64,000 nt of DNA from Clostridium sp. (GTDB taxonomy: Bacteria > Bacillota > Clostridia > Clostridiales > Clostridiaceae). Each line of letters starts with the position of its first letter. Position 1 is the first letter of the stretch. The notes below the pieces were generated by a model. It was given only the letters and a program-made list of their open reading frames with translations. It was not told where the DNA came from and did not search any database. The translations under genes and the position numbers were made by a program. This document shows positions 9,221-18,516 of this stretch, piece by piece. The stretch is from NCBI GenBank assembly GCA_029851835.1, contig JARKVD010000011.1, positions 62,001 to 126,000 of the forward strand. The letters run 5' to 3'.

Positions 9221-9388
9221 CTATCTCTTAATCCTTTTAGATAACCTGCTGCCAATGTAGTTTAAAATTATTCCCATCATTATGGAGTCTGTCTGAGTAT
9301 TATTGCCTTTGTATTCAATACCTACATCAAGAATATCTTCTACACACTTCTTTTTAAATAGATGATAAAATCTAAAAAAATTTCTAAA
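9221..9388 (-). pseudogene. C-terminal gene remnant, regulator-like
   Basis: A 56-codon open frame with no start codon near its beginning ends at TAG 9221 and is followed by a terminator. It reads FFRFYHLFKKKCVEDILD and later MMGIILNYIGSRLSKRIKR, an amphipathic helical C-terminus reminiscent of TetR-family regulators. It looks like the tail of a deleted gene. The rest of the 9039-9457 gap holds only AT-rich DNA and two terminators. Confidence 0.35.
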
Positions 9389-9423
9389 TTATAATATATT
9401 AATAAAAATTTATCTTCAATTGA

Positions 9424-9451
9424 AAAAAAGCAAGGAGCATTACCCCTTGCT
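9424..9451 (-). terminator. Terminator of the ABC exporter operon
   Basis: On the minus strand AGCAAGG-GGTAATGCT-CCTTGCT is followed by seven T. Confidence 0.75.
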
Positions 9452-9457
9452 AAATCT

Positions 9458-11980
9458 TTACTCACACTCCCTTAATCTCTCCACTATACTGTCCTTACTT
9501 GCAATTTTGTAGCAGATTACTGGTACTATAACTGCAAGTGCAAATAATATTGGAATACAGATTAAAACTGGTGCTATTGTGAAGTTAAATTTAAAGAACC
9601 ATATTCCTCCCATGAAAGCACTTACTCCGAAGTAAGAAATTAAAGTTCCTATGGTTAAAACGAATCCAGCGGTTAAGCCTGCATAGGTTAAGCCCTCCCA
9701 AATAAGCATCTCATTCATCTGTTTTTTAGTCATTCCGATGCTTTGAAGCATTGCAAACTCATGCTTTCTTGAGATTACTGAAGTTATCATGGTATTGATA
9801 AAGTTCATAACTCCAATAATCGCTATGATAAAACTTAGAATTGTTCCAACACTCATATAAGTTTTCTGCATAGAATCAAACTCCTCTATAAAAGTTTCCT
9901 TTGATTCATAGTTCATATCTCTATTCATGTTCTCACAGTAATTCTTTAAAAACTTCTCTATATCTGCTTCTTTATCATTCTCCACGTTCATCATTGTAAC
10001 CATCGGAGCTATATGTCCAACTTCAACTTCGAACTCTTCTTCTGAAACATAGAAGTCTAGCTCTAATAAATGACCATGTCTCACTGATAAATTATGTGGA
10101 ATTCCTGCTATTGCCATGACTTCATATTCCTTAGTATTTCCATTGCCATAATCTATTGTTACCTTTTCACCCACATTATAGAATCTTCCTTTACCACTTT
10201 CAAAATCAAAAGGTGTTACTATTACATACTTTCCTGTTTTAAGCTTCTCATAATCCATTTCACCTTCAAAAACCTTAAGCTGATTCATAATTGTTTCATC
10301 TATGCCATAGGTATGTGGTAATGTAAGTCCATTTGTCATTTCAGCTTTAATTTGCTCATAATACCCATCTGTGTATAACTCAGGCTGAGTTTTCAGAATT
10401 TTATCCACATTATTTTTCAAATTGTTATCAATTTTCAACATATTCTCAACAAAGCGCACATTTCCTATTTCTAATACGCCTTCATGAGCAGATATTTCAT
10501 TTGAAAATTCTTCACTTAAAGTTTCTTGACCTGCATAACCAATGTTTACATTGAAATATCCTGCATCAGCTATTACAAAATCAGAAACAATTTTTTTACT
10601 TAAATAGGTGTCCATATTAAACCCTTTAACTAAAGCATAAGTACAATTTAAGATAATTAAACTTAAGGAAAGAGATATCGTAACTAAAAGTGTTTTTTTG
10701 CGACTTCTAAACACATTTGCAAAGGCCATTCTTTTTATCTTTCCACCTTGGCTTTTCTTTGCCGTGGTCTTAGTTGTTATTTTTCCTTCTGTATTTCTTA
10801 AAGCTTCAATTGGACTTACCTTTCCTGCTATCTTAGCTGGTTTTCTAACGCTGATTAAAACAGTGATTAAAGCAAAGATTGCAGCTCCAATAAAGATTAT
10901 TGAGTTTACGGCAATTTTCTCCCCTGCAATGTTAAGCTGTCCAAGAACCATTGGAGTTATTACCACTCCAATTAAATATCCTATAATAAGTCCAATTGGA
11001 ATTCCAATTAAAGCTAAAGTTATTGACTGCTTTCTAATAATTCTTCCAATCTGCTTTGAAGTTGTTCCAATAGTTTTCAAAAGTCCATAGAATCTGATAT
11101 CCCTTGACACTGATATAAAGAAAATATTATAGATGATTAAGTATCCACAGAAAATTATTAGTAAAAGTCCACCTATTACAGCCAAAATTGCTGACATATC
11201 AACCTTTCCTGAGTTTCCTATGTATGCCCAGTTTACACCAAAGTCTATATCATTTACTCCATAGCCGCTTTCAACTAGAATTTTGGCCATTCTATTTTCA
11301 ATATTTAAGCTGTTCTTAAACATTACATCCGCAAAAATCTTTCCAACGGGGTCATTTTCCCCTGCTGGTTCATATCCTTCTAGCTTTGAATCTATATACT
11401 CTCTAGAAATCCAGATTTGACTAGCTGGGATAACCTTATCCCCTTCCCAATAACCTGAAAGAATAAATTTATCTTTTATAAGTTCCTTACCTAACATATA
11501 TTCTAATTCAATTTCCTGACCTAACTCATAAGGAAGTCCAAGATAATCTAAAACTATGGTATCCATTGCTACTTCATTAAACTTCTCTGGCATTCTGCCT
11601 TCAGTTGGCTTTGCAAAGTTGTACTCTGCCTTGCCCTCTGTTCCAAAACGAATTTCACTTGGATGCTTTCTTAATTCTTCATTCTCAGCTACTCCTAAAA
11701 CAATGGAGTACTCCATATTCTCGCTTAATTTGTGACTTTTTAACTTATGGTACTGATCCTTAGTTAAATACTTAAAGCTTCCGTGAGCCTTTCCACCCAC
11801 CTGTCTCATGGTGCTTTCTTCTATGGAAGCCTTCATACTCATTCCAACTGTAAATAAAGTTGTAAACATCACCGTTGTTAAAACTATTGCTGCTATAGCA
11901 AAGATATTTCTAAGCTTATTTGCTTTAAAAGAATTGTTTGCCAGCTTTTTTATTGCCTTCTTATTATCAACTTTAAGCAT
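9458..11980 (-). CDS. ABC transporter permease with two FtsX domains
   Basis: Membrane half of an exporter-type ABC system. About 840 residues: an N-terminal helix (RNIFAIAAIVLTTVMFTTLF), a large extracellular domain (about 60-260), three helices of the first FtsX domain (about 265-390), another extracellular domain (about 440-690), and a second FtsX domain with three helices to the C-terminus. This eight-helix layout is typical of antimicrobial-peptide or lipid-active ABC exporters. The ATG at 11980 is chosen over the GTG at 11992 because GGTGG is 6-8 nt upstream. It overlaps the ATPase stop by 8 bases, so the two are translationally coupled. Confidence 0.88.
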   Translation of the reverse strand: MLKVDNKKAIKKLANNSFKANKLRNIFAIAAIVLTTVMFTTLFTVGMSMKASIEESTMRQVGGKAHGSFKYLTKDQYHKLKSHKLSENMEYSIVLGVAENEELRKHPSEIRFGTEGKAEYNFAKPTEGRMPEKFNEVAMDTIVLDYLGLPYELGQEIELEYMLGKELIKDKFILSGYWEGDKVIPASQIWISREYIDSKLEGYEPAGENDPVGKIFADVMFKNSLNIENRMAKILVESGYGVNDIDFGVNWAYIGNSGKVDMSAILAVIGGLLLIIFCGYLIIYNIFFISVSRDIRFYGLLKTIGTTSKQIGRIIRKQSITLALIGIPIGLIIGYLIGVVITPMVLGQLNIAGEKIAVNSIIFIGAAIFALITVLISVRKPAKIAGKVSPIEALRNTEGKITTKTTAKKSQGGKIKRMAFANVFRSRKKTLLVTISLSLSLIILNCTYALVKGFNMDTYLSKKIVSDFVIADAGYFNVNIGYAGQETLSEEFSNEISAHEGVLEIGNVRFVENMLKIDNNLKNNVDKILKTQPELYTDGYYEQIKAEMTNGLTLPHTYGIDETIMNQLKVFEGEMDYEKLKTGKYVIVTPFDFESGKGRFYNVGEKVTIDYGNGNTKEYEVMAIAGIPHNLSVRHGHLLELDFYVSEEEFEVEVGHIAPMVTMMNVENDKEADIEKFLKNYCENMNRDMNYESKETFIEEFDSMQKTYMSVGTILSFIIAIIGVMNFINTMITSVISRKHEFAMLQSIGMTKKQMNEMLIWEGLTYAGLTAGFVLTIGTLISYFGVSAFMGGIWFFKFNFTIAPVLICIPILFALAVIVPVICYKIASKDSIVERLRECE

Positions 11981-12653
11981 TTTTACCACCACCTATGATT
12001 TTTCCATCTTCTATGCGGATTATTCTGTCTGCCATTTGAGCAATCTCCTCATTGTGGGTAATCATAACTATGGTCTGCTTGAACTTTTGGCTTGTAACCT
12101 TTAAAAGTCCCATAACATCCAAGGTGGTTTTGCTATCTAGATTTCCTGTTGGCTCATCTGCCAGAATTATTGCTGGTTTTGTTGCAAGGGCCCTCGCAAT
12201 AGCAACTCTCTGCTGCTGTCCTCCAGAAAGGTTATTAGGCAGATTGTTAAGCTTACTTTCTAAGCCTAAGGTTGAAATTATTTGATCTATGTAAGCCTTA
12301 TCCGGTGTATTCCCATCCAGTTCTATAGGTAAAACTATGTTATCATAAACATTTAACACAGGAACTAAGTTAAAGTTTTGAAATACAAAACCAATCTTTC
12401 TTCTTCTGAAAATTGTAAGCTCATCATCCTTTAAAGCAAAAATGTCCTTTCCATCAACCACTACAGTTCCCGAAGTCGGTCTGTCAAGTCCTCCAAGCAT
12501 ATGCAGCATAGTTGATTTACCACTGCCTGAAGTTCCAACAATAGCAACAAACTCTCCATTTTCAACCTTTAAGCTTGCTCCATCGAGAGCTCTAACTTCA
12601 CTTTCTCTAGCGCCATATATTTTTCTTAATTCTTTAGCTTCTAATATATTCAT
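11973..12653 (-). CDS. ABC transporter ATPase (MacB/LolD-type)
   Basis: Nucleotide-binding subunit of the exporter encoded immediately downstream. Walker [11 protein letters not shown]-loop [10 protein letters not shown], signature [16 protein letters not shown], Walker [13 protein letters not shown] and H-loop ITHNEE are all intact. The start at 12653 follows GTGGAGG by 9 nt; the longer frame to 12737 runs through a palindromic leader and has no ribosome site. Length (226 residues) is standard for this class. The two-component system upstream at 12.9-14.5 kb, in the same direction, is the likely regulator, as in BceRS- or Vnc-type modules (inferred). Confidence 0.92.
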   Translation of the reverse strand: MNILEAKELRKIYGARESEVRALDGASLKVENGEFVAIVGTSGSGKSTMLHMLGGLDRPTSGTVVVDGKDIFALKDDELTIFRRRKIGFVFQNFNLVPVLNVYDNIVLPIELDGNTPDKAYIDQIISTLGLESKLNNLPNNLSGGQQQRVAIARALATKPAIILADEPTGNLDSKTTLDVMGLLKVTSQKFKQTIVMITHNEEIAQMADRIIRIEDGKIIGGGKNA

Positions 12654-12673
12654 AACGTGTAACCTCCACAAAA

Positions 12674-12716
12674 ATAGTCTATATATTTGAGCACCTGCTG
12701 CCCATATATAGACTAT
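12674..12716 (-). promoter_or_regulatory. 13-bp perfect inverted repeat in the ABC operon leader
   Basis: ATAGTCTATATAT (12674-12686) and ATATATAGACTAT (12704-12716) flank a GC-richer 17-nt spacer, just before the ATPase ribosome site. It could be a response-regulator operator or an RNA hairpin in the leader. Confidence 0.6.
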
Positions 12717-12761
12717 AACAAAAGAATCTTTCCACAATCTTTCTCAAATCTAACAGTTTTG

Positions 12762-12841
12762 AAAGATAAGTGAGAGTCTAAATCTCTAATTTAGTCACTC
12801 GAACTTACTCCTTCGAACACATGTGAGAAGGAGTTTCTTAT
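12762..12841 (-). repeat. Dispersed two-hairpin repeat, copy 1
   Basis: Read on the minus strand: ACTCCTTC...GAAGGAGT, then AAGTTCGAGTGAC, then TAAAT(TAGA)ATTTA and ACTCTCACTTAT. It lies in tandem with copy 2 between the histidine kinase and the ABC operon. Confidence 0.8.
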
Positions 12842-12844
12842 AAA

Positions 12845-12911
12845 AATCAAATCTATGATTTGGTCAGTGGAACTTACTCCTCCGAACAACGAGAGGAGGA
12901 GCTTCTTTACT
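12845..12911 (-). repeat. Dispersed two-hairpin repeat, copy 2
   Basis: Same family and orientation as the neighbouring copy: GCTCCTCC...GGAGGAGTAAGTTCC, then CCAAATCATAGATTTG. It overlaps the last codons of the histidine kinase, where the hairpin may act as a terminator. Confidence 0.75.
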
Positions 12912-13824
12912 TCTTAGGCAAAAATACTGAGAAAGTTGAGCCTTCTCCAACCTTGGAAGCTACCTTCATATATCCGCCCTGTGCCGATAAAATTTCCCTG
13001 GTAAGGAAAAGTCCAATACCTATTCCCTCTATATTCTGCACCATCTGTGAACGATAGAAACGGCTGAAAATCTTACTTTGTTCTTCTTCTGAAATACCAA
13101 TGCCGCTATCTTTAATATCTATACGGCAGAACATTTCATAATCCTTAACCTCAATAGTGATAGCCCCATCCTTATTAGTATATTTCACAGCATTGTCAAC
13201 TATATTATAAACTCCTTCAGCGGTCCACTTCATATCAAAAACTGCCTGCTCATTCTCCCACTTACAATGAAGCTTTATGTCCTTTTCCTTAGCCTTTGGT
13301 TCTATCTGATTTAATATTCCCTCCAGCATTTCCCCTACTGAATTTTCTGCAGCTTTCACTGCGATAATTCCTGTTTCCAGCCTTGAGGTTTTAATTAAAG
13401 CTCCAATAAGGAAATTCAGCTTTTCACCAGAACTGCATATCTGCTTAAGCAGCTCCTCGGAATCTTCAGAAAGCTCCCCCATCTCCTTTAATAGAGATGA
13501 ATATAAAAGTATATTTGCAATGGGAGTCTTAGTCTGATGAGAAATATCAGAAATAAGAGCTTTAATCTTATCCCTCTCCTGCTCCAAATTATCTTCTGAA
13601 GCTATATTATGACTAATGTAATACTTCATCTTTGTTTCTATGGCAGAAATCACAGATTCATCATAGGTCTTTTCTTCAAACTCACCTGAAATAGCTTCAT
13701 CAAGCATTTTATATAACCTTTCCATGGTTTTTCTCATGTTATATCTACTGATCAGTGCAAAAACTAAGGCCCCAGTAACCGAAACCATAGCTATTGCAAT
13801 AGAGATAATATTTACTATATCCAT
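12907..13824 (-). CDS. Sensor histidine kinase with one membrane helix
   Basis: 305 residues: one N-terminal membrane helix (about 5-25), a short linker, HisKA with ISDISHQTKTPIANI (phospho-acceptor His) and a HATPase domain with NIVDNAVKY, DSGIGI and GIGIGLFLTREI. No extracellular sensor domain is present, which suggests intramembrane sensing or sensing through the neighbouring ABC permease. The ATG directly follows the response-regulator stop (TAG-ATG), so the pair is coupled. It is probably the partner of the 9.4-12.7 kb exporter. Confidence 0.9.
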   Translation of the reverse strand: MDIVNIISIAIAMVSVTGALVFALISRYNMRKTMERLYKMLDEAISGEFEEKTYDESVISAIETKMKYYISHNIASEDNLEQERDKIKALISDISHQTKTPIANILLYSSLLKEMGELSEDSEELLKQICSSGEKLNFLIGALIKTSRLETGIIAVKAAENSVGEMLEGILNQIEPKAKEKDIKLHCKWENEQAVFDMKWTAEGVYNIVDNAVKYTNKDGAITIEVKDYEMFCRIDIKDSGIGISEEEQSKIFSRFYRSQMVQNIEGIGIGLFLTREILSAQGGYMKVASKVGEGSTFSVFLPKK

Positions 13825-14502
13825 CTACTTCACCGCCCAAGAATATCCGATTCCATAGACAGTCTTTATATACTTTGGTTTCGATGGAGTTTCCTCTAGC
13901 TTATCCCTTAACCTTTTTATCGTAACGGAAAGAGCATTTTCATCCACATACTCTGCCCCATCAGTCCAGATTTTATCCACTAAATCACTCCTTGAAAGAG
14001 TGTTTCCCTTATTATCAATAAGAAGTCTTAAAAGCTTCTGCTCGTTTTTACTTAACTCTAAAACTTGACCACCTTTTTTATATTCCATGGCATCAAAATT
14101 AAACTCAAATCCATCTATCTTAAGGACATTTGTTTTTGGCATAGATTTTCTTAATTGAGTATTAACTCTTGCCCTAAGAACCATTAGGCTAAAAGGCTTT
14201 GTAATATAATCATCCGCTCCCATTTCCAATCCGGTAACTACATCAACCTCCATATCATTCGCCGTTGACATTATAATTGGTACAGCTGATTTTTCTCTAA
14301 TCTCTGACAAAAACTCAAATCCATTTCCATCTGGCAGATTTACATCTAAAATAATTAAATCAAACTCTGTCACTTTCATCAGCTCTTTTGCACTACTCAG
14401 AGTATAAGCCTGACTAAACTCATATTCATCATTTCTTAAAGCAAGAATCATTCCCTTACTTAAAGCTATATCATCCTCTATAATTAAAATTTTTCGTTTC
14501 AT
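13825..14502 (-). CDS. OmpR/PhoB family response regulator
   Basis: DNA-binding regulator, 225 residues. The receiver has the acidic pair IIEDD, phospho-acceptor Asp in LIILDVNLPDGNG (about residue 53) and Lys in DDYITKPFS. The C-terminal winged helix ends TVYGIGYSWAVK, as in OmpR-type regulators. It is first in a two-gene unit with the kinase downstream. The likely target is the ABC exporter promoter region with its 13-bp inverted repeat (inferred from adjacency). Confidence 0.92.
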   Translation of the reverse strand: MKRKILIIEDDIALSKGMILALRNDEYEFSQAYTLSSAKELMKVTEFDLIILDVNLPDGNGFEFLSEIREKSAVPIIMSTANDMEVDVVTGLEMGADDYITKPFSLMVLRARVNTQLRKSMPKTNVLKIDGFEFNFDAMEYKKGGQVLELSKNEQKLLRLLIDNKGNTLSRSDLVDKIWTDGAEYVDENALSVTIKRLRDKLEETPSKPKYIKTVYGIGYSWAVK

Positions 14503-14679
14503 AATTCACCTCAAATTTTTCACACAATTCACACAAAACAAACAAGTTATCCACAAAATAACCCACAGTTGCGTGAATAATCTTAATATTATTCAATTAT
14601 ATCATATTTTTGTCCACATATATATTTATACGGTTCCTACTGAATATACTTATTATATATGAAATCCAATTAATATACC

Positions 14680-14723
14680 AAAAGAGCAGTAGCACAACCC
14701 TTAGTTTGCACTACTGCTCTTTT
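14680..14723. terminator. Strong terminator between two-component systems
   Basis: AAAAGAGCAGTAG (14680-14692) pairs with CTACTGCTCTTTT (14711-14723). It sits just after the stop of the 713-codon kinase. Confidence 0.8.
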
Positions 14724-14744
14724 AATTTATCCTCATATTAAACA

Positions 14745-16862
14745 TTACTTTTTAAAATTTATTATAACCTTAAATAAATCTCCATCCACTTCAATGTTTA
14801 AGCTTCCACCTTGTAATTCAACAAAGCTTTTTGCTATAGCAAGACCTAAACCTGAACCTTCTGTATTTCTTGATTCATCTCCACGAACAAACCTTTCAAC
14901 AATATTCTCTACGTTAAAGTTAATTTCCTCTGCAGCCATATTTCTTAAGGTAATTTCTACGAATTCTGCTTTATCAATTATATCAATGTACACTCTCGTA
15001 TTTGGTAGTGCATATTTTGTTATATTAGAAATCAGATTTTCAAATACTCTAAAAGTACGTAAGCTATCTAACTGTAAAACTATCTTTTCCTCTGGAAAAT
15101 TTTTTCGAAGAATTAAAGAAGAACTCTGAAGCTTATCCTCTAATTCCAGTAAAGTCTGCTTCATTAAGGCAACTACATCCACCGCTTCAACATTCAGTGT
15201 TATATTTCCACTAGTCGCTTTGCTCACTTCAAATAAATCTTCTATCAAAAACTGAAGTCTTTGAGCCTTTCTATCTAAGGTATCCAGATATTGTGCTCTT
15301 TTTTCCTCTTCTAAATTTTCATCCTTTAAAAGATCTACATAAGTTATGATTGATGTTAAAGGTGTCTTTAAATCATGAGAAACATTTGAAATTAACTCTG
15401 TTTTCATTTTTTGACTTCTAACTTCTTCCTCCACAGCCTTTTTAAAGCCACTTTGAATTCTTTCTAAGTCATCCTTTAAAGGTTCAAACACGCCTAAATC
15501 CTCTTCAATTTTTACATCTAGATTACCTTCTGCAATCCTCTTGGTTGCATCAGATAATAATTTATACTTATTACTTATCTCATCAACATATTTCTTTATT
15601 AGAAGGAACACTGCTACTGAATAAATTATTACTCCAATAATTCCAAAGAACCAAGTAAAACAAAAGAAGGATATTAGTGCCCCATTGATTAAGATTACCT
15701 TTAAGATGGTCTTATTATTCTTTTTAGTTAAGTCCACTTCTGCTAAGTCTCTTATTGATCTCTTAATATTTCTGCCTACAAAGCCTAAAATTCTGCCAAT
15801 AATAGTACTCTCAAAGAAGCACTTCTTAAACCCATGCTTTACCATTAATCCAATATTGAAATAAACAGTAAAAATTAATGTCCAGACAATGAGATTAATC
15901 AAATAATAAGTACTAGGCTTTAAAGTTATATCTCCTATAATTCCACCAATAAATGTGCCTGGCACTCCAGCTACACACTCACTTATCATGAAAATTGCAG
16001 CAGCTACTGTGAGAAAAATATTAAGTCCTGTTATAATCCCAATTATTTCTAAAGGAATTTTTGATACTATATTGAAACCTATAATTTCTTTTGCTCTTTT
16101 GTATGGTATTAAAAGCCCTGCTAAAATTACAAATCCTATTGCTATAACAATAAAAATAAGAGCCGCTTCTCCATAACTATTACTTAAAGATTCCTTTAAA
16201 ATATCCCAATAAATTCTATCAACATACTTTAATTCCTTAGGTACTCCAAAAAAATAATTAGTATTATTGATTGGTTTTAAGTCAAAAGTATATTCAAATA
16301 AATATTTACTATCATGATTATTTAAATATTGCTCTAACTCATATTCATTAGCACCGTAAATACTTTTAACTTTAACTTTTCCATAATCATCATAGTTAAC
16401 TACAACGTAGTATTGATAATAATCTTCCTTTATTGAATTTGTATCTATATCTCCATTTTCTAAAGCCTTAATTTCTGATTCTATATTTGTATTAGTTATC
16501 TTACTCTTAGTATCTATTGAAAAATACTCTATATTTAAATAATCTTCTGTTAATAAGTTTACACGTCTATTGAAGTTATCTTCTTCAACTTCATCTGGAT
16601 TATTTGCTCCTGTTGCTAAAGCCTCATACGGTGTAGCGTTGCTATCTTCAGCTTTTATTAAATTCTCATAAAAAGCTTTATATTCAAAAGCTTCTATAAC
16701 CCTCATGAACTCATAATCATCAAAGTAATTATATTGAGCTTCTTTTTCCTTTGCAATTTTATCTATAGTTGGATAGGTGGCTATTATCCCTATAGAAGTT
16801 ATCATTATTATCATTACTGCGATTAAACTAATTATTGCTTTTCCAAATTTACTGCTTTTCAA
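14745..16862 (-). CDS. Large multi-helix sensor histidine kinase
   Basis: About 705 residues. An N-terminal helix, an extracellular domain of about 190 residues, several further helices (about 230-420), a HAMP-like linker (ATKRIAEGNLDVKIEED), HisKA with SNVSHDLKTPLTSI, and HATPase with NLISNITKYA and GSGLGLAIAKS. The DxGxG box is degenerate (the segment reads RNMAAEEINFN), which may lower ATP binding. The frame opens at TTG 16886 inside the response-regulator gene. I prefer the TTG at 16862, 12 nt after GGGGAG, but the start is uncertain. It is cotranscribed with the regulator just upstream. Confidence 0.85.
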   Translation of the reverse strand: MKSSKFGKAIISLIAVMIIMITSIGIIATYPTIDKIAKEKEAQYNYFDDYEFMRVIEAFEYKAFYENLIKAEDSNATPYEALATGANNPDEVEEDNFNRRVNLLTEDYLNIEYFSIDTKSKITNTNIESEIKALENGDIDTNSIKEDYYQYYVVVNYDDYGKVKVKSIYGANEYELEQYLNNHDSKYLFEYTFDLKPINNTNYFFGVPKELKYVDRIYWDILKESLSNSYGEAALIFIVIAIGFVILAGLLIPYKRAKEIIGFNIVSKIPLEIIGIITGLNIFLTVAAAIFMISECVAGVPGTFIGGIIGDITLKPSTYYLINLIVWTLIFTVYFNIGLMVKHGFKKCFFESTIIGRILGFVGRNIKRSIRDLAEVDLTKKNNKTILKVILINGALISFFCFTWFFGIIGVIIYSVAVFLLIKKYVDEISNKYKLLSDATKRIAEGNLDVKIEEDLGVFEPLKDDLERIQSGFKKAVEEEVRSQKMKTELISNVSHDLKTPLTSIITYVDLLKDENLEEEKRAQYLDTLDRKAQRLQFLIEDLFEVSKATSGNITLNVEAVDVVALMKQTLLELEDKLQSSSLILRKNFPEEKIVLQLDSLRTFRVFENLISNITKYALPNTRVYIDIIDKAEFVEITLRNMAAEEINFNVENIVERFVRGDESRNTEGSGLGLAIAKSFVELQGGSLNIEVDGDLFKVIINFKK

Positions 16863-17553
16863 TTTTATATCCAACTCCCCACACAACCTTTAAATACTTT
16901 GGATTCTTAGGATTGATTTCAATCTTCTCTCTTATATTTCTCACATGGACCATAATTGTATCAGTGGTTACAGCCTGCTCGTTCCATACCCTCTCGTATA
17001 TCTCCTCTGCCGAAAACACCCTGCCTTTATTTTGTATTAAAAGTGTTAAAATCTTAAACTCACTAGGAGTGAGCTTCACTTGCTTTTCATCCACAAAGAC
17101 TTCTTTGGTATCTAGATTTAACTCTAACCCACCTGCTTCAAATATATTTTCATTTGAGCCTTCTTTTTGTACCATATTTAGGAACCTTGAATATCTTCTA
17201 AGCTGAGAATTAACTCTGGCCAAAAGCTCAAGGGGCCTAAAAGGCTTTGTTACATAATCATCAGCACCAATATTTAATCCCATTATCTTATCAACCTCTT
17301 CTGATTTTGCTGATAACATTATTACAGGGAAATCATGGTCCTGTCTTAATTTCATCACAAAGGTAATGCCATCCATTTTCGGCATCATAACATCTACTAT
17401 GGCTAAATGAATCTTCTCTTCTTCTAATACTTTTAGCCCTTCAATGCCATTACCTGCTATGTAAACTTCATATCCTTGATTTGTTAAATATGCCTCTAGT
17501 GCTATGGCAATATCCTTTTCATCCTCAACTATTAATATCTTATATTGACTCAT
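16849..17553 (-). CDS. OmpR/PhoB family response regulator
   Basis: 235-residue regulator. The receiver has IVEDEKD, phospho-acceptor in LAIVDVMMPKMDG, and Lys in DDYVTKPFR. The winged-helix domain ends VVWGVGYKIEKQ. The ATG at 17553 is chosen (AGAGGAAG 4 nt upstream) over an ATG six codons earlier that precedes the ribosome site. It overlaps the following kinase gene. Signal and regulon are unknown; no obvious target lies beside it other than the kinase. Confidence 0.92.
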   Translation of the reverse strand: MSQYKILIVEDEKDIAIALEAYLTNQGYEVYIAGNGIEGLKVLEEEKIHLAIVDVMMPKMDGITFVMKLRQDHDFPVIMLSAKSEEVDKIMGLNIGADDYVTKPFRPLELLARVNSQLRRYSRFLNMVQKEGSNENIFEAGGLELNLDTKEVFVDEKQVKLTPSEFKILTLLIQNKGRVFSAEEIYERVWNEQAVTTDTIMVHVRNIREKIEINPKNPKYLKVVWGVGYKIEKQ

Positions 17554-17730
17554 ATTACTTCCTCTTTCCATGATTTCTATACCGCTTTATATCTTATACA
17601 AGTATACCTCATCACAGAAATTATTTCATTTCCCTCCCTTCATTTTTCCTTTCTCCTTTCTATGTTTTAATATTATCCTTTAAAACTAAAGAACATCTTG
17701 GAGAAAATCTAAAGAATTTCTAAAGAAAAA

Positions 17731-17758
17731 AGAAATCCAGCCAAAAGGCTGGATTTCT
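17731..17758. terminator. Ancestral asnS terminator, now stranded left of the element
   Basis: AGAAATCCAGCC (17731-17742) pairs with GGCTGGATTTCT (17747-17758). It lies just left of the asnS 3' remnant, so before integration it would have followed the asnS stop codon. A near-identical hairpin occurs at 49489-49516. Confidence 0.65.
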
Positions 17759-17792
17759 TCCATAATTCTTAATTGTAAATTCTAAATTTTTC

Positions 17793-17820
17793 TTAGAACT
17801 CTGCAGTTCCTGTTGTTCTT
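17793..17820. other. attL: remnant of the original asnS 3' end
   Basis: 28 bases match 31489-31516 with two differences. Both copies read RTTGTAEF-stop on the minus strand, so the differences are synonymous. The uninterrupted identical core is GCAGTTCCTGTTGTTCTT (17803-17820). Confidence 0.85.
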
Positions 17821-17916
17821 CAATTATGATTTTATTTTATTTTATAAAATTCTAACCCCTTGTTATTTCCTCATTCAATTTCTTGTTTTAATACTTGTAC
17901 TACAGTTTTATTTTAT

Positions 17917-17944
17917 TCTATAAGGGGCAAAAAAGGGGGCAAAA
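17917..17944. repeat. Left arm-type repeat of the element
   Basis: A 28-bp sequence beginning TCTATAAGGGGCAAAA matches 31416-31443 with one mismatch, in the same orientation. It holds two GGGGCAAAA-like half-sites 12 bp apart. Position about 100 bp inside attL suggests an integrase arm-binding site. Confidence 0.65.
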
Positions 17945-18065
17945 TAATTATTCATATATGTATAATTTTCACTACTCATTATTTTTATCTAATATTAAAA
18001 AAATTATTATTATGTACTATTATTTTTTATGGTATTTCTTATACTTAAATGTAAATTAATAAAAA

Positions 18066-18098
18066 CGAGAGTTAACTCTTTAAAATAATTAACTCTCG
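18066..18098 (-). terminator. Terminator of the toxin-antitoxin-chaperone operon
   Basis: CGAGAGTTAA (minus strand) pairs with TTAACTCTCG across a 13-nt loop and is followed by TTTTT. The 5' arm overlaps the last codons and stop of the SecB-like gene. The 17821-18065 stretch up to attL holds only the arm repeat and AT-rich DNA. Confidence 0.75.
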
Positions 18099-18514
18099 CT
18101 TCCTATTTTCTCTTTATCCTGCAAATACTTTACAACATTAATTGGCGGTAATACTAATGGACGCACATTAGCTAACCCTGTGTAGGTTGTTACCAATGCT
18201 CTACAATATGGGAATAAAATTGCTACTGCATTTTGTTCTGCATATATTCTTTTCTTTTCTTCCTTTACATCTGAAATTACAAAGCTCCCCAAAATCTCAG
18301 ATTTAAAATTAAATGGATAGTTATTTTGTTTAGCATCTTTAAAAATTTCTAATGTTAATGTTAGTATAAATTCATTCTCATTTACAAAATCAACTTTACT
18401 ATCTATATCAAATTCTAATTCCGATTCTTCCAAATCACATTCAATATTATTCTCAAACTCAATTTTATTTACTATATAATTTTTAAAACTTAACTTACTT
18501 TTACCATTTTTCAT
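18089..18514 (-). CDS. SecB-like chaperone of a toxin-antitoxin-chaperone operon
   Basis: 141 residues, starting at ATG 18514 with GGGGAGG 10 nt upstream; a longer frame to 18547 overlaps the previous gene and has no ribosome site. The C-terminal half carries the SecB hallmark: FPYCRALVTTYTGLAN followed by RPLVLPPINVVKYLQ, matching the long alpha helix and the proline turn of the SecB family. The N-terminal half is predicted beta strands, also as in SecB. Gram-positive bacteria lack a housekeeping SecB, and solitary SecB-like proteins on mobile elements are known as dedicated chaperones for unstable antitoxins. It is the third gene of an overlapping operon with an ADP-ribosyltransferase-like toxin. 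Function is inferred. Confidence 0.8.
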   Translation of the reverse strand: MKNGKSKLSFKNYIVNKIEFENNIECDLEESELEFDIDSKVDFVNENEFILTLTLEIFKDAKQNNYPFNFKSEILGSFVISDVKEEKKRIYAEQNAVAILFPYCRALVTTYTGLANVRPLVLPPINVVKYLQDKEKIGSES

Positions 18515-18516
18515 AA

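Noticed and set aside
10698-11090. 130-codon plus-strand frame with hydrophobic runs
   Set aside because: Shadow of the FtsX permease helices on the other strand; no ribosome site.
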